Origin: Lentzea albida
GTDB lineage: Bacteria; Actinomycetota; Actinomycetes; Mycobacteriales; Pseudonocardiaceae
Reading direction: 5' to 3'
Assembly (NCBI RefSeq): GCF_900111005.1
Contig: NZ_FOFV01000016.1
Span: 186,001-250,000 of the forward strand
Length of the DNA: 64,000 nt
The notes under the pieces were generated by a model. It saw only the letters and a program-made list of their open reading frames with translations. It searched no databases and was not told the DNA's origin. Both the position numbers and the translations under genes were made by a program. Below are positions 41,219-51,045 of the stretch, piece by piece; within the stretch, counting starts at the first letter, position 1; each line of letters opens with the position of its first letter.

Positions 41219-41812
41219 GTGCGACTGGGACGCCTGCCTGTTGATGAGCAGGTCAAAGCTTTGCAAGAGGTTCTAACGCACAACGAGGTGCTGACCGGTG
41301 TCCTCGCCGGCGCGGCCGAGCTGGACCTGCCCGGCTGGTACCTGACGGCGGGATGCGTGGTCCAGACGGTGTGGAACGTCGTGAGCGGCAGATCCGCCGC
41401 GGACGGGATCCTCGACTACGACCTGTTCTACTTCGACGCGTCCGACCTGTCCTGGGAAGCCGAGGACGCCGCCGTCCGGGCCGGTCGCGCGAGGTTCGCC
41501 GACGCACCCGTCGTCGAGATCCGCAACGAGGCCCGCGTCCACCTCTGGTACGAGCGGAAGTTCGGCGTGCCGTGCCCGCCGCACGACTCGACCGAGTCGG
41601 CCATCGACTCGTTCGCCGCCACCACGTGCTGCGTCGGCGTGCGCGTGGACCCCGACGGCCGGTGGCGGGTCTACGCACCCCACGGCCTGTCCGACGTGTT
41701 CAACCTCGTCGTCAGGCCCAACCCGGTGCTCGCGCCCCGCCACGTCTACGAGGCCAAAACGGCCCGCTGGCGTGAGCAGTGGCCGGAGCTCACCGTCCTC
41801 CCGTGGCCGTGA
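41219..41812 (+). CDS. Nucleotidyltransferase-fold protein (DUF925-like)
   Basis: This 197-residue protein of the nucleotidyltransferase-like family has LPGWYLTAGCVVQTVWNVVSG, DYDLFYFDASDLSWEAEDAAVRAG (the DxDLFYFD acidic pair) and EIRNEARVHLWYERKFG. RVYAPHGLSDVFNLVVRPNPVLAPRHVYEAKTARW closes it. Family function is poorly known. The GTG follows GGGGGAG and is divergent from osmC. Confidence 0.82.
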   Translation: MRLGRLPVDEQVKALQEVLTHNEVLTGVLAGAAELDLPGWYLTAGCVVQTVWNVVSGRSAADGILDYDLFYFDASDLSWEAEDAAVRAGRARFADAPVVEIRNEARVHLWYERKFGVPCPPHDSTESAIDSFAATTCCVGVRVDPDGRWRVYAPHGLSDVFNLVVRPNPVLAPRHVYEAKTARWREQWPELTVLPWP

Positions 41813-41866
41813 AAAGCCGAACGGGCGGGAACCCCGGAGGATCCTCGCCCGCTCGAACGAGAGAAC

Positions 41867-43339
41867 TCAGCCGTTGGCCGCGATGTCCGCCAGCACGGCC
41901 GCGATGGTCCGCACCGGGACACCGGTGCCGCCCTTCGAGGTGTAGCCGTACGGCCCACCCGTGTGGAACGCCGGACCGGCGATGTCGATGTGCGCCCACT
42001 GCACGCCCTCGGCCACGAACTCGCGCAGGAACAGGCCCGCCGCGAGCATGCCGCCCCAGCGGTGGCCGGTGACGTTCGCGAGGTCCGCCAGGCGCGAGTC
42101 GAGGTCCGCGCGCAGCTCCTCGGGCAGTGGCATCGGCCACGCCGACTCGCCGACGGCGGTGCCGATGGCGGCCACGCGGTCGCGGAACTCGTCGGAGCCC
42201 ATGACGCCCGAGGTGCGCTTGCCCAGGGCGACGACCTGCGCGCCGGTCAGGGTCGCGGTCTCGATCAGGTAGTCCGGGCCGTCCTCGCACGCGCGCACGA
42301 TGGCGTCGGACAGGATCAGGCGGCCCTCGGCGTCGGTGTTGAGCACCTCGACGGTCTTGCCGCCGTACATGGTCAGCACGTCGCCGGGGCGGTACGCGTC
42401 ACCGGACGGCATGTTCTCCGCCATCGGGATCGACGCGATGATCTCCAGCGGGTACTTGAGCTTCGCGGCGAGCACCATCGTGGCGACGATCGCGGCGGCG
42501 CCCGACATGTCCGAGGTCATCTCGTCCATGCCCGCGGCCGGCTTGATCGAGATGCCGCCGGTGTCGAACGTGATGCCCTTGCCGACGAGCGCGACCTTCT
42601 TCGTCGCCTTGGCGCCCTTGTACGAGATGCGCACGAGGCGCGGCTGGCGGGTCGAGCCGCCGCCGACGCCCAGGATGCCGCCGAAGCCCTGCTTCTTCAG
42701 CGCCTTCTCGTCGAGCACCTCGACGTCGAGGCCGGCGGCGGTCGCGAGCTTCGCGGCGCGGTCGGCGAACGAGCCCGGGTAGAGGTCGTTCGGCGGCGTG
42801 TTGATGAAGTCGCGCGCGATGGCGACGGACTCGGCGATCGCCACGGCGGCCTTCAGCGCGGCCTTGTTCTCCTTGGAACCGGCGGCGTGCAGGTCGACCT
42901 TCGCGACCGGACCCTCGCCCTTGTCCGACTTGTACTCGGTGAACGAGTACGCGCCGAGCAGCGTGCCCTCGGCCGCGGCACCGACGTGCAGCGCGGCGAG
43001 CGTGTTGATCGCGCGCTTCTTGCCGCCGAGCGCGCGGGCGGCGACACCGGACGCGCGGCGCACCTGCTCCTCGCCGGCGGTCTTGCCCAGGCCCACGGCG
43101 AGGACCAGCGGAGCGGCGATCTTGCCGAAGGTCGGCACCTTCACGAGCTCGTCGGCCTTGCCGGACGCGCGCAGCGTGCCGAGCACGTCGAGCAGCGCGC
43201 CGTCGAACGCGGCGGCGACCGCTTCCGCACCGGGGGCGAGCTCCAGACCGTCCGCACCCTGCAGGGTGCCCACGACGACTGCGTCCGCGGCGGTGGTGCT
43301 CAGGTCACCCTCGGTGAGGGCCAGCTTCGGGGCTGTCAC
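41867..43339 (-). CDS. pepA: Leucyl aminopeptidase
   Basis: This 490-residue M17 cytosolic aminopeptidase has an N-terminal macro-like domain (1-160) and a catalytic domain with [32 protein letters not shown] (Lys and first Asp ligands) and [14 protein letters not shown] (the NTDAEGRL signature). The di-metal centre residues are all present. It is divergent from the permease gene across 199 bases. Confidence 0.97.
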   Translation of the reverse strand: MTAPKLALTEGDLSTTAADAVVVGTLQGADGLELAPGAEAVAAAFDGALLDVLGTLRASGKADELVKVPTFGKIAAPLVLAVGLGKTAGEEQVRRASGVAARALGGKKRAINTLAALHVGAAAEGTLLGAYSFTEYKSDKGEGPVAKVDLHAAGSKENKAALKAAVAIAESVAIARDFINTPPNDLYPGSFADRAAKLATAAGLDVEVLDEKALKKQGFGGILGVGGGSTRQPRLVRISYKGAKATKKVALVGKGITFDTGGISIKPAAGMDEMTSDMSGAAAIVATMVLAAKLKYPLEIIASIPMAENMPSGDAYRPGDVLTMYGGKTVEVLNTDAEGRLILSDAIVRACEDGPDYLIETATLTGAQVVALGKRTSGVMGSDEFRDRVAAIGTAVGESAWPMPLPEELRADLDSRLADLANVTGHRWGGMLAAGLFLREFVAEGVQWAHIDIAGPAFHTGGPYGYTSKGGTGVPVRTIAAVLADIAANG

Positions 43340-43538
43340 GTGCTGCTCCAGGGTTGTGCGTGCGGGGGCTCAGGATCGTGACCCATGCTAAAGGTCGGAT
43401 TGGTCCAGCCAAGCCCAGCCCCGCCACGTTCGCCGCAATCCGTGACGTTCACAGTTGCGCACAGTGGCGATTCGCCCGTTTCACGCATCAACCGACCGGG
43501 TGGTTACGGCCGGATGCCCCATCTGAGAACGTGTACGC
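43340..43538. other. Divergent gap pepA / permease
   Basis: 199 bases with no gene. I see no hairpin or palindrome that stands out. The permease GTG has no strong Shine-Dalgarno (GAACGTGTACGC), so it may be leaderless. Confidence 0.35.
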
Positions 43539-44786
43539 GTGACCCACAAGCCACGCGAGGTCGTCACGACGGTCGCGCTCGGTCTTCCCGCGGTGCTCGG
43601 TGCGGGGGTCTTCGCCGGATTCGCCCCTGCCGCAGGTCTTGCGGGCTGGTGGGTTCTCCCGGCGCTGGCCATCTCCGCGTTCGCCGCCCTGTGCTCGGCC
43701 TTCTCCACCGCTGACCAGTCCCGGGCCTACCCGGACGTCGGCGGCGGTTACGGATATGTGCGGGCCCAGCTCGGCGTGTGGCCCGCGAGGATGACGGCGA
43801 GCGCACACCTGCTGGGCCGCGCCGCCATGGCCGGCGCCGTCGCGTCGATGTTCGGCGCGTACGTCGTGCCCGGCCAGCCGGTGCTCGGCGCGCTCGCCCT
43901 CGTCGTCGCCACGGCACTGCTCGGCGCGGTCGGGTTCCGCTTCACCACGGGTGTCAGCGTGCTGGTGTCGGTGGTCGTCCTCGGCGTGCTGGCGCTGGTC
44001 GTCGCGTCGAGCTTCTCGATCGCGCCCGTGCCGTCGGCGGGGGAGGCGGGCACCGTCAACGAGCTCGTCGGCGTCGCCGGGCTGATGTTCGTGGCGTTCG
44101 CCGGGTTCGAACGGATCACCGCCCCGCACCGCGGCGAACAGCCGCACCCGCCGTCCGTGCTGAAGATCGCGATCCCCGTCCTGATCGGACTGTCGTTCGC
44201 CGTCCACCTGGCCGTGGGCGCCGGTGTGCTCCGCCAGCTCGGCAGCGCGCGCCTCGCGTTGTCGCCCGCCCCGCTGCGGGACGCGCTCGTCGCGGCCGAC
44301 GCGGCGGCACTGGTGCCGCTCGTGCAGGTCGCCGCGGCGGTGGCCGGTGTGGCCGCGCTGCACTTCGTCCTCGCGTCCGCGCACCGCACGCTGACCGGCC
44401 TCGCCGAGGACGGCGACCTGCCGACCCGCCTGCGGCCCGGCGCGCTGTCGGTCGTCGTGGCCGTCGCGGCCGCGCTCGCCGTCGTGCTGATGCCGCTGGG
44501 GCTCGCGCTGGGACTGGCGGCGTGCAGCACGTTGTTCTACTACGCCTTCACGAACGCGTCGGCGCGCGTGCTGCTGCAGAACGACCGGACGTGGCCGATG
44601 CGCACGGCCTGCCTCGGCCTCGGGCTCTCGGTGCTGCTCGCGATGAGCACGCCGGTGCCCGCGCTGCTCATCTCCCTCGCGGGGCTGGGCGTGGGCACGG
44701 GCCTGATCGGCCTCTCGGCGTCGGTCAGGACGACGCTGAAAGGAAAACGAGAAGCGGAACGAGAACACACACCGCAAGGCCGATGA
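43539..44786 (+). CDS. APC-superfamily amino acid permease
   Basis: This 415-residue membrane protein has about 12 helices. VVTTVALGLPAVLGAGVFAGFAPAAGLAGWWVLPALAISAFAALCSAFSTADQSRAYPDVGGGYGYVRAQLG is the standard APC start (GxGIFAG-like, then the GGxYxY segment). It probably imports an amino acid or amine. The 3' end overlaps the convergent small membrane protein gene by 62 bases. Confidence 0.88.
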   Translation: MTHKPREVVTTVALGLPAVLGAGVFAGFAPAAGLAGWWVLPALAISAFAALCSAFSTADQSRAYPDVGGGYGYVRAQLGVWPARMTASAHLLGRAAMAGAVASMFGAYVVPGQPVLGALALVVATALLGAVGFRFTTGVSVLVSVVVLGVLALVVASSFSIAPVPSAGEAGTVNELVGVAGLMFVAFAGFERITAPHRGEQPHPPSVLKIAIPVLIGLSFAVHLAVGAGVLRQLGSARLALSPAPLRDALVAADAAALVPLVQVAAAVAGVAALHFVLASAHRTLTGLAEDGDLPTRLRPGALSVVVAVAAALAVVLMPLGLALGLAACSTLFYYAFTNASARVLLQNDRTWPMRTACLGLGLSVLLAMSTPVPALLISLAGLGVGTGLIGLSASVRTTLKGKREAEREHTPQGR

Positions 44787-44994
44787 TGCGTCCGTTGTCG
44801 GCCTGCTTGTCCTTGGTGATGGCGTGATAGCAGAAGAGGAAGATCGCGGCGATGAAGACCGCGAACACCACTCCGCCGACACCGCCGAGCACCCAGCCGT
44901 CCAGGAGGGTCATCCCGGTGCCCAGGACGAGCAGTGCTGCCTGCAAGACGGTGCGGACGTCGGCACCAGTTGAAGATCGCTGCGGCTCGGTCAT
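44725..44994 (-). CDS. Small membrane protein, unknown function
   Basis: This 89-residue protein has two predicted membrane helices (VRTVLQAALLVLGTGMTLLDGWVLGGVGGVVFAVFIAAIFLFCYHAI and IIGLAVCVLVPLLVFLS). Start ATG 44994. It is divergent from ilvE by 92 bases and overlaps the permease gene end. No recognised domain. Confidence 0.65.
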   Translation of the reverse strand: MTEPQRSSTGADVRTVLQAALLVLGTGMTLLDGWVLGGVGGVVFAVFIAAIFLFCYHAITKDKQADNGRIIGLAVCVLVPLLVFLSASS

Positions 44995-45086
44995 GTCCGG
45001 GGACTCTATAAGCTGTGACTTAGTAGGACGTCCGAGTTTTGGGAAGTGGATTTTCCGTATCCCCACCTGCGGGTTACCGTGCTCCC

Positions 45087-46178
45087 ATGACGAGCGCGTT
45101 GCCTTTCACCCGGACTCCCCACCCGCACCCGGCGACCCCGGAGCGCGTAGCGGAGGTACTTGCCAAGCCGGGCTTCGGGCAGCACTTCACCGACCACATG
45201 GTGACGATCCGCTGGAACCGCGAGAAGGGCTGGCACGACGCTGAAGTCGGCCCGTACTCCACCCTCGCACTGGACCCCGCGGCAATGGTGCTGCACTACG
45301 GCCAGGCGATCTTCGAAGGGCTCAAGGCCTACCGGCAGCCCGACGGTTCGATCGCGTCCTTCCGCCCCGCGGCGAACGCCGAGCGCTTCCGCGCGTCGGC
45401 CCGCCGCATGGCGATGCCCGAACTCCCCGACGAGCTCTTCCTGGAGTCCGTGCGGCAGCTCCTCGCGGTCGACGACCGCTGGGTGCCCTCGGCCGCGGAG
45501 GAGTCCCTCTACCTGCGCCCCTTCATGATCTCCACGGAGAAGGGCCTCGGCGTGCGACCCGCGTCCGAGTACCTCTACGTGCTGATCGCCTCTCCCGCCG
45601 GCTCGTACTTCGCGGGCGGCGTCCGCCCGGTGAGCGTGTGGCTCTCGACCGAGTACGTCCGCGCGGCTCCCGGTGGCACCGGCGCGGCCAAGTTCGCCGG
45701 CAACTACGCCGCGTCCCTCGTGGCGCAGGCGCAGGCCGCCGAGAAGGGCTGCGACCAGGTCGTCTGGCTCGACGCGGTGGAACGCCGCTGGGTCGAGGAG
45801 ATGGGCGGCATGAACCTGTTCTTCGTCTTCGGGGACAAGGTGGTCACGCCCGAGCTGACCGGCACGCTGCTCCCGGGCATCACCCGGAACTCGCTGCTGG
45901 AGCTCGCCTCCGACCTCGGCCTGACCGTGGAGGAGCGCCGCATCTCGACCGACGAGTGGGAGAAGGCCAACGCCTCCGGTGAGCTCACCGAGGTCTTCGC
46001 CTGCGGCACGGCGGCGGTCATCACGCCCGTCGGCCACGTCAAGCACGCCGGTGGCGAGTTCGACATCGCCGACGGCGGCACCGGCTCGGTGACGATGAAG
46101 CTGCGCGAGCGCCTGACCGGCCTGCAGCACGGCGCCGTCGCCGACACCCACGGCTGGATGACGACGCTGAAGTCCTAA
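45087..46178 (+). CDS. ilvE: Branched-chain amino acid aminotransferase
   Basis: This 363-residue fold-type IV PLP aminotransferase makes or degrades Leu, Ile and Val. [38 protein letters not shown] (PLP-Lys) and [29 protein letters not shown] (phosphate contacts) are diagnostic. ATG 45087 is chosen as [15 protein letters not shown] fits family starts. It ends overlapping the convergent cobS gene by 4 bases. Confidence 0.96.
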   Translation: MTSALPFTRTPHPHPATPERVAEVLAKPGFGQHFTDHMVTIRWNREKGWHDAEVGPYSTLALDPAAMVLHYGQAIFEGLKAYRQPDGSIASFRPAANAERFRASARRMAMPELPDELFLESVRQLLAVDDRWVPSAAEESLYLRPFMISTEKGLGVRPASEYLYVLIASPAGSYFAGGVRPVSVWLSTEYVRAAPGGTGAAKFAGNYAASLVAQAQAAEKGCDQVVWLDAVERRWVEEMGGMNLFFVFGDKVVTPELTGTLLPGITRNSLLELASDLGLTVEERRISTDEWEKANASGELTEVFACGTAAVITPVGHVKHAGGEFDIADGGTGSVTMKLRERLTGLQHGAVADTHGWMTTLKS

Positions 46179-46876
46179 GCGATCACCAGTACGGCCAGGA
46201 GCGCGATTTCGGCGGCAGCACCGAGCACATCACCGGTGATGCCGCCGAAACGCTTTCCGGTGTGCTGCACGAGCAGCCACACGAGCGCGCCCGCGACCAC
46301 GACTCCGACGACGGCGCGGATGCCGAGCGGAACCGCCGCAAGTCCCAGCACCGACCACGTCGCGATGACCATCCCGGGATGCTGTGTGCCCGCAACGAGT
46401 GCACCGAGCCCCTCAGGCCGTGCGGCGGGCACGCCGCGCATACAGCAGATGCCGAACGCCGCCCGGCTGGTCGCGAACGCCAGCAGCACCACGGTCCAGT
46501 GCGCGTGGGGGAGTGCGGCGGCCTGCGCGCCCAGCACCACGATCAGCGAGACGACACCGAACGGCCCGGCGCCGCCGTCCTTCATGACCTTCAGCGCGCG
46601 TTCCGGCGGTCCGTAGCACCCGAGCCCGTCGGCGACGTCCGCGAGCCCGTCGAGGTGCATACCGCGCGTGAACAACGCGACGACGCCGACGACCAGGAAC
46701 CCGGCCACGAGCGCCGATGTATTGGATATCGCGAGTGCTTGGAGCACGCCGACGACGAGCGCGCCGATGACGACGCCGACGACGGGTGTCCAGGCGATGG
46801 CCCGGCCCGCCGCTCCGCGATCGACGTCGTCGACGCGCAGCGGCAGGACCGTCAGCCAGGAGAACGCCAGTTTCAC
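46175..46876 (-). CDS. cobS: Adenosylcobinamide-GDP ribazoletransferase
   Basis: This 233-residue membrane enzyme joins adenosylcobinamide-GDP to alpha-ribazole, the last step of cobalamin assembly. [30 protein letters not shown] and [41 protein letters not shown] (Asp-rich metal site) are characteristic. It is third in cobU-cobT-cobS, 10 bases after cobT. A GATATC-family element lies inside the gene. Confidence 0.95.
   Translation of the reverse strand: MKLAFSWLTVLPLRVDDVDRGAAGRAIAWTPVVGVVIGALVVGVLQALAISNTSALVAGFLVVGVVALFTRGMHLDGLADVADGLGCYGPPERALKVMKDGGAGPFGVVSLIVVLGAQAAALPHAHWTVVLLAFATSRAAFGICCMRGVPAARPEGLGALVAGTQHPGMVIATWSVLGLAAVPLGIRAVVGVVVAGALVWLLVQHTGKRFGGITGDVLGAAAEIALLAVLVIA
46714..46733. 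repeat. GATATC-family element 5 (diverged, inside cobS)
   Basis: CCGATGTATTGGATATCGCG on the plus strand, a degenerate copy in codons for ISNTSA of CobS. Confidence 0.5.
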
Positions 46877-46886
46877 GGGCGGAGCT

Positions 46887-47930
46887 TCATTCCTTGTTCG
46901 TCACGCCGGCGCTCTCGAACGTCGCCATCTCCGCGAGCACCTTCACCGCCGAGACCAGCAACGGCAGCGCCGCCACCGCGCCGGAACCCTCGCCGAGCCG
47001 CATGCCGAACTCCAGCAGCGGCTTCAGGTTGAGGTGCCCGAGCGCGATCGCGTGCGCGGGCTCGGCCGACTCGTGCCCGGCCACCCACCACGCGCGCGCA
47101 CCCGGCGCGAGCTCCTCGGCGACGACCGCGGCCGCGCCGACGACGACGCCGTCGAGCACGACCGGCGTCTTGCGCACGGCGGCCTGCGCCAGGAACCCGG
47201 CCATCGCCGCGATGTCCGCGCCACCGGCCGTGGCGAGCAACGACACCGGGTCGCTGATCTGCAGCCGGGCCCGGCGCAGCGCGTCGCGGATCGCCGCCGT
47301 CTTGCGCATCCACGCCTGGTCGTCGATGCCGGTGCCGCGCCCGACGACGGAGACGGGCTCCGAGCCGGTGAGCGACGCGATCAGCACGGCGGCGGGCGTC
47401 GTGTTGCCGATGCCCATGTCGCCGGCGACGAGCACGTCGGCGCCCGCGTCGACCTCCTCGTCGGCGAGCGCGCGGCCCGCCGCGATCGCGAGCTCGCACT
47501 GCTCGCGGGTGAGCGCGTCCTCGCGGTCGATCGACCCGGACGAGCGCCGCACCTTGTGCTGGCTGACCGCGGCCGGGGTGTCCGCGTCGACGGCCATGTC
47601 GACCACGCGCACCGTCGCGCCCGCGACCTGCGCGAGCACGTTCACCGCGGCGCCGCCGGTGAGGAAGTTCGCGACCATCTGGCCGGTCACCTCGCTCGGG
47701 AACGCCGACACGCCCTGGGCGGTGATGCCGTGGTCGCCCGCGAACACGACGACCCGCGGCCGCACGAACGGCTTCGGCGGCACGACGCCCTGGCAGGCCG
47801 CGACCCAGTTGCCCAGCTCCTCGAGCCGTCCGAGCGAGCCGACCGGCTTGGTCAGCACCGCGTGCCGGGCCTCGGCCTCGCGCAGAACGGTCTCGTCCGG
47901 CGGTTCCACCGGCGGGAACTCGGTGCTCAC
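46887..47930 (-). CDS. cobT: Nicotinate-nucleotide:DMB phosphoribosyltransferase
   Basis: This 347-residue enzyme makes alpha-ribazole phosphate. [62 protein letters not shown] and [20 protein letters not shown] are the CobT signatures; the catalytic Glu is in [12 protein letters not shown]. The GTG at 47930 begins [13 protein letters not shown]. The gene follows cobU by 41 bases. Confidence 0.95.
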   Translation of the reverse strand: MSTEFPPVEPPDETVLREAEARHAVLTKPVGSLGRLEELGNWVAACQGVVPPKPFVRPRVVVFAGDHGITAQGVSAFPSEVTGQMVANFLTGGAAVNVLAQVAGATVRVVDMAVDADTPAAVSQHKVRRSSGSIDREDALTREQCELAIAAGRALADEEVDAGADVLVAGDMGIGNTTPAAVLIASLTGSEPVSVVGRGTGIDDQAWMRKTAAIRDALRRARLQISDPVSLLATAGGADIAAMAGFLAQAAVRKTPVVLDGVVVGAAAVVAEELAPGARAWWVAGHESAEPAHAIALGHLNLKPLLEFGMRLGEGSGAVAALPLLVSAVKVLAEMATFESAGVTNKE

Positions 47931-47971
47931 CTGGTCGCTCCTAACCCTGCTCGTGATCAACCCTGTTGTGA

Positions 47972-48511
47972 TCAACGCAGTTTCAACGGGATGCCGGCGA
48001 CGAGGAGCGTGACCTCGTCGCACACCTCGGCGACGCGCGCGTTGAGCGCACCGAGGTGATCGCGGAAGAGCCTGCCAGAGCGCGTCGACGGGATGACGCC
48101 GAGGCCGACCTCCGCCGTCACGAGCACCAGCCGCGCCCGGCACGTGGCGACCGAACGCACGAGCTGGTCGAGGTGGGGAGTGACCGAGTCCGAGTGGTCG
48201 CCCTCCCACGCACGGGCGTCGTCCAGCACGCCGACCAGCCACGTCGACAGGTCGTCGACCAGGATCGGCGGGTCGTCGTACCGGGTCGCGGTGAGCAGGG
48301 CGGGCAGGTCGGCCGGAGCGGACGCCTCGACCGTGTGCCACGTGGACGGCCGCCGCGCCACGTGCAGGGCGATGCGCGCGTCCCAGTCCGGGTCGTCGGG
48401 GTATCTGCGCGCCGTGGCGACGTAGGTCACGACCTGCTCCGTGAGCAGGCCTTCCGCGTGCGCCGACTTGCCTGAACGCGCTCCTCCGAGCACGAGCGTG
48501 CGAGGTGACAA
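47972..48511 (-). CDS. cobU: Adenosylcobinamide kinase/guanylyltransferase
   Basis: This 179-residue bifunctional enzyme phosphorylates and guanylylates adenosylcobinamide. [18 protein letters not shown] is the P-loop, [36 protein letters not shown] carries the guanylylated His region, and [27 protein letters not shown] is the conserved C-terminal block. It heads the cob operon; only 16 bases separate it from a divergent small gene, so no B12 riboswitch fits there. Confidence 0.95.
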   Translation of the reverse strand: MSPRTLVLGGARSGKSAHAEGLLTEQVVTYVATARRYPDDPDWDARIALHVARRPSTWHTVEASAPADLPALLTATRYDDPPILVDDLSTWLVGVLDDARAWEGDHSDSVTPHLDQLVRSVATCRARLVLVTAEVGLGVIPSTRSGRLFRDHLGALNARVAEVCDEVTLLVAGIPLKLR

Positions 48512-48527
48512 GAGTTAGCCTTCGTCC

Positions 48528-48728
48528 GTGGAATACCGCTGGCGGTACCAGGATGCACACGGACGCGACGTCGCGGGCCCGGATGTGATGTTCGCGGACC
48601 AGACCGAGGCCGAGGAGTGGTTCGGCGCCCAGTGGCGTGACCTGCTCGACGCCGGGGTCGAGCAGGTCACGCTGCTGCGTGCGGAGTCCGAGGTGTACGG
48701 CCCGATGAGCCTGCACCCGGCCGAGTAG
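48528..48728 (+). CDS. Small conserved acidic protein
   Basis: This 66-residue protein begins [50 protein letters not shown] and ends [10 protein letters not shown]. From memory, similar short proteins occur widely in Actinobacteria next to cobU or aldo/keto reductase genes. No function known. Confidence 0.72.
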   Translation: MEYRWRYQDAHGRDVAGPDVMFADQTEAEEWFGAQWRDLLDAGVEQVTLLRAESEVYGPMSLHPAE

Positions 48729-48729
48729 A

Positions 48730-49716
48730 TCAGCCCTGGGCGGTGAGCCGCGGGTCGTCGGTGACGAGGCCCTCCAGGACGGCGTCGATCTTCTTCAGCA
48801 GTTCCGCGTCGAGCTTCACGCCGACGGCCTTGACGTTCTCCGTCACCTGCTCGGGACGCGACGCGCCGATGATCGCGGAGGCGACGTTCGGGTTCTGCAG
48901 CACCCACGCCACGGCGAGCTGGGCCAGCGTGAGACCGGCCTCCTCGGCGATCGGCTTGAGGTTCTGCACGGCGGTGAGGACGTCGTCGCGCATCCACCGG
49001 GCGATCATCTTCGAGCCGCGCTCGTCGGCCGCCCGCGAGCCCTCCGGGAGCTCGGCGCCCGGCAGGTACTTGCCCGTCAGGACGCCCTGGGCAATCGGCG
49101 AGAAGACGATCTGCGAGATCCCCTCACGCTCGGAAGTGGGGATCACCTGGGGCTCGATCACGCGCCACAGCATCGAGTACTGCGGCTGGTGGGAGACCAG
49201 CGGCACGTTCAGCTCGCGGGCGAGGGCGGCGCCGCGCGCGATCTGCTCGGCCGTCCACTCCGAGACACCGAGGTAGAGCACCTTGCCCTGCCGGACGAGG
49301 TCGGCGAACGCCGTCATCGTCTCCTCCAGCGGGACGGTCTCGTCCCACCGGTGCGCCTGGTAGAGGTCGACGTAGTCGGTCTGCAGCCGCTTCAGGGACG
49401 CGTTCGCGGACTCCATGATGTGCTTGCGGCCCAGGCCCCGGTCGTTGGGGCCGCCGGGCCCGGTGGGCCAGTAGACCTTCGTGAAGATTTCGAGGGACTC
49501 GCGGCGCTCGCCCTTCAGCGCGCGTCCGAGCACCGATTCCGCCGCTGTGTTCGCGTACACGTCGGCGGTGTCGTAGCTGCTCACGCCCGCGTCGAGGGCC
49601 GCGCGCACACACGCGGTGGCGGCGTCCTCCTCGATCTGCGAGCCGTGGGTCAGCCAGTTGCCGTAAGTGATCGCGCTGATGTTGAGGCCGCTGCGCCCTA
49701 GACGTCGAAACTCCAT
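48730..49716 (-). CDS. Aldo/keto reductase (Kv-beta-like)
   Basis: This 328-residue NADPH-dependent TIM barrel has [43 protein letters not shown] (catalytic Asp and Tyr), the Lys in [11 protein letters not shown], and [21 protein letters not shown] (His). [18 protein letters not shown] binds NADPH phosphate. Substrate unknown. It is convergent with the 66-residue protein, stop codons nearly touching. Confidence 0.93.
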   Translation of the reverse strand: MEFRRLGRSGLNISAITYGNWLTHGSQIEEDAATACVRAALDAGVSSYDTADVYANTAAESVLGRALKGERRESLEIFTKVYWPTGPGGPNDRGLGRKHIMESANASLKRLQTDYVDLYQAHRWDETVPLEETMTAFADLVRQGKVLYLGVSEWTAEQIARGAALARELNVPLVSHQPQYSMLWRVIEPQVIPTSEREGISQIVFSPIAQGVLTGKYLPGAELPEGSRAADERGSKMIARWMRDDVLTAVQNLKPIAEEAGLTLAQLAVAWVLQNPNVASAIIGASRPEQVTENVKAVGVKLDAELLKKIDAVLEGLVTDDPRLTAQG

Positions 49717-49747
49717 GCTCGCAGCCTAGACCAGATCGTTCGTGCTG

Positions 49748-50377
49748 CTAATGAACTTCCGGAGCGTGCCACACCATGGAATACCGCCAGAAGAGGCGCC
49801 TGCGGATCCGCGCGCCGGGCACGATCTCGGCCGCCGCCGCACGGATCTCGTTCAACGTCGGGGCGTGCATCACGACCGGCATCTCGGGGTCGTGCGGCTC
49901 CTCGCCGCCACCCAGGGCCTTCACGAGCCCGACGAGCGTGTTCGCGGGCAGTGTCACGAGCTCCATCGCCCTGTCCGCCCGCGTCGCCGTCCTGTACAGC
50001 CCGACGACGACCAGCCTGCCGCCCGGCCCGACCAGCTCGGCGAGCCGGGTCAGGCCCACCCGCAGCGGCAGGTGGTGCAGGCTCGCCTCCGCGGTGACGA
50101 CGTCGTAGCGCCCGAGGTCGTGGGTGAGCACGTCACCTTGGATCCACCGCACCCCGGCGCTCGTCGCGCTCGCCCGTTCGATCATGCGGGCGCTGGCGTC
50201 GATCGCGGTGACCTCGTCGGCCCTGATCTGCCGCGCCAGCTCGCCGAGCCCGCAGCCGACGTCGAGCGCCGACCCGGCCCGGGACGGCAACTGCCGGAGG
50301 AGCCATCGGCGGTACCACGCGTTGTGGTTCCACCGGAGCTTCTCCGGCAGCTGGAGCCTGCGAGGCTTCTCGCGCAC
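49748..50377 (-). CDS. Class I SAM-dependent methyltransferase
   Basis: This 209-residue methyltransferase has ALDVGCGLGELARQIRADEVTAIDASARMIERA (motif I, GxGxGxLA) and YDVVTAEASLHHLPL (motif II/III). The N-terminus KLRWNHNAWYRRWLLRQL is typical of small Methyltransf_25 proteins. The GTG start shares a base with the DUF3043 stop, so the two are coupled. Substrate unknown. Confidence 0.88.
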   Translation of the reverse strand: MREKPRRLQLPEKLRWNHNAWYRRWLLRQLPSRAGSALDVGCGLGELARQIRADEVTAIDASARMIERASATSAGVRWIQGDVLTHDLGRYDVVTAEASLHHLPLRVGLTRLAELVGPGGRLVVVGLYRTATRADRAMELVTLPANTLVGLVKALGGGEEPHDPEMPVVMHAPTLNEIRAAAAEIVPGARIRRRLFWRYSMVWHAPEVH

Positions 50378-51003
50378 TACTTGAGCGTGTCGCCCGGCTT
50401 CACGCGCGGCTTGGGCACGCGCAGCTTGCGGATCTGGCTCGCGCGGATGAACGAGTACCAGCCGATCGACAGGCCCTTGATCGGCTCGGTCGGGAACTTC
50501 GCCCGCACCCGCTTCGTGACGAGGCGGCCGAGCACGATGCCCTCGATGACCATCGCGAGCAGCATGAACGTCGTCGCGAGCGTCGCGTAGCGCTGCACGG
50601 CCAGCGACGGCGTCAGCAGGGCCACGAACACCAGGATCGCGAGCGGCATGAACAGGCCCATGAGGTTGCGGCGCGAGTCGACGAGGTCGCGGATGTACGC
50701 CTTCACCGGACCGCGGTCGCGCGGCAGCAGGTACTTGTCCTCGCCCGCCATCATGCGCTGACGGCGCTCGGTGGCCGCGGCACGGCGCTCTTCCTTGCTC
50801 ACCTTGTTGCCGCGCATGCGCTTGAACGCCTCGCGCTGCGTGCGGGGAGGCGGCGGGACCGGACCGGTGCGCCGACCCTGCGCCTCACGCCTCTTGGGCG
50901 TGGGCCGGCCCTTGCCCGCGGTGCGGGTGGACTCGGCGACCTCGTCGGTCGCCTCCGTGGCCGTGGCTGCGGTGTCGTCGGAGTTGCGGCGCAAGAACCT
51001 CAC
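50377..51003 (-). CDS. DUF3043 membrane protein
   Basis: This 208-residue actinobacterial protein has a long charged N-terminus (TPKRREAQGRRTGPVPPPPRTQREAFKRMRGNKVSKEERRAAATERRQRMMAGEDKYLLPRDRGPVKAYIRDLVDSRRNLMGLF) followed by two membrane helices, the DUF3043 pattern. It is divergent from glycerate kinase with 42 bases between starts. From memory its M. tuberculosis counterpart lies in the same neighbourhood, next to glycerate kinase and erpA. Confidence 0.92.
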   Translation of the reverse strand: MRFLRRNSDDTAATATEATDEVAESTRTAGKGRPTPKRREAQGRRTGPVPPPPRTQREAFKRMRGNKVSKEERRAAATERRQRMMAGEDKYLLPRDRGPVKAYIRDLVDSRRNLMGLFMPLAILVFVALLTPSLAVQRYATLATTFMLLAMVIEGIVLGRLVTKRVRAKFPTEPIKGLSIGWYSFIRASQIRKLRVPKPRVKPGDTLK

Positions 51004-51045
51004 ACCATCAGGGTAGGGCAGCGGGTTTTCTGTACCTTTCGCGAG

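Noticed and set aside
48512-48527. Cobalamin riboswitch ahead of the cob operon
   Set aside because: Only 16 bases separate cobU from the divergent small gene, too short for a B12 riboswitch.
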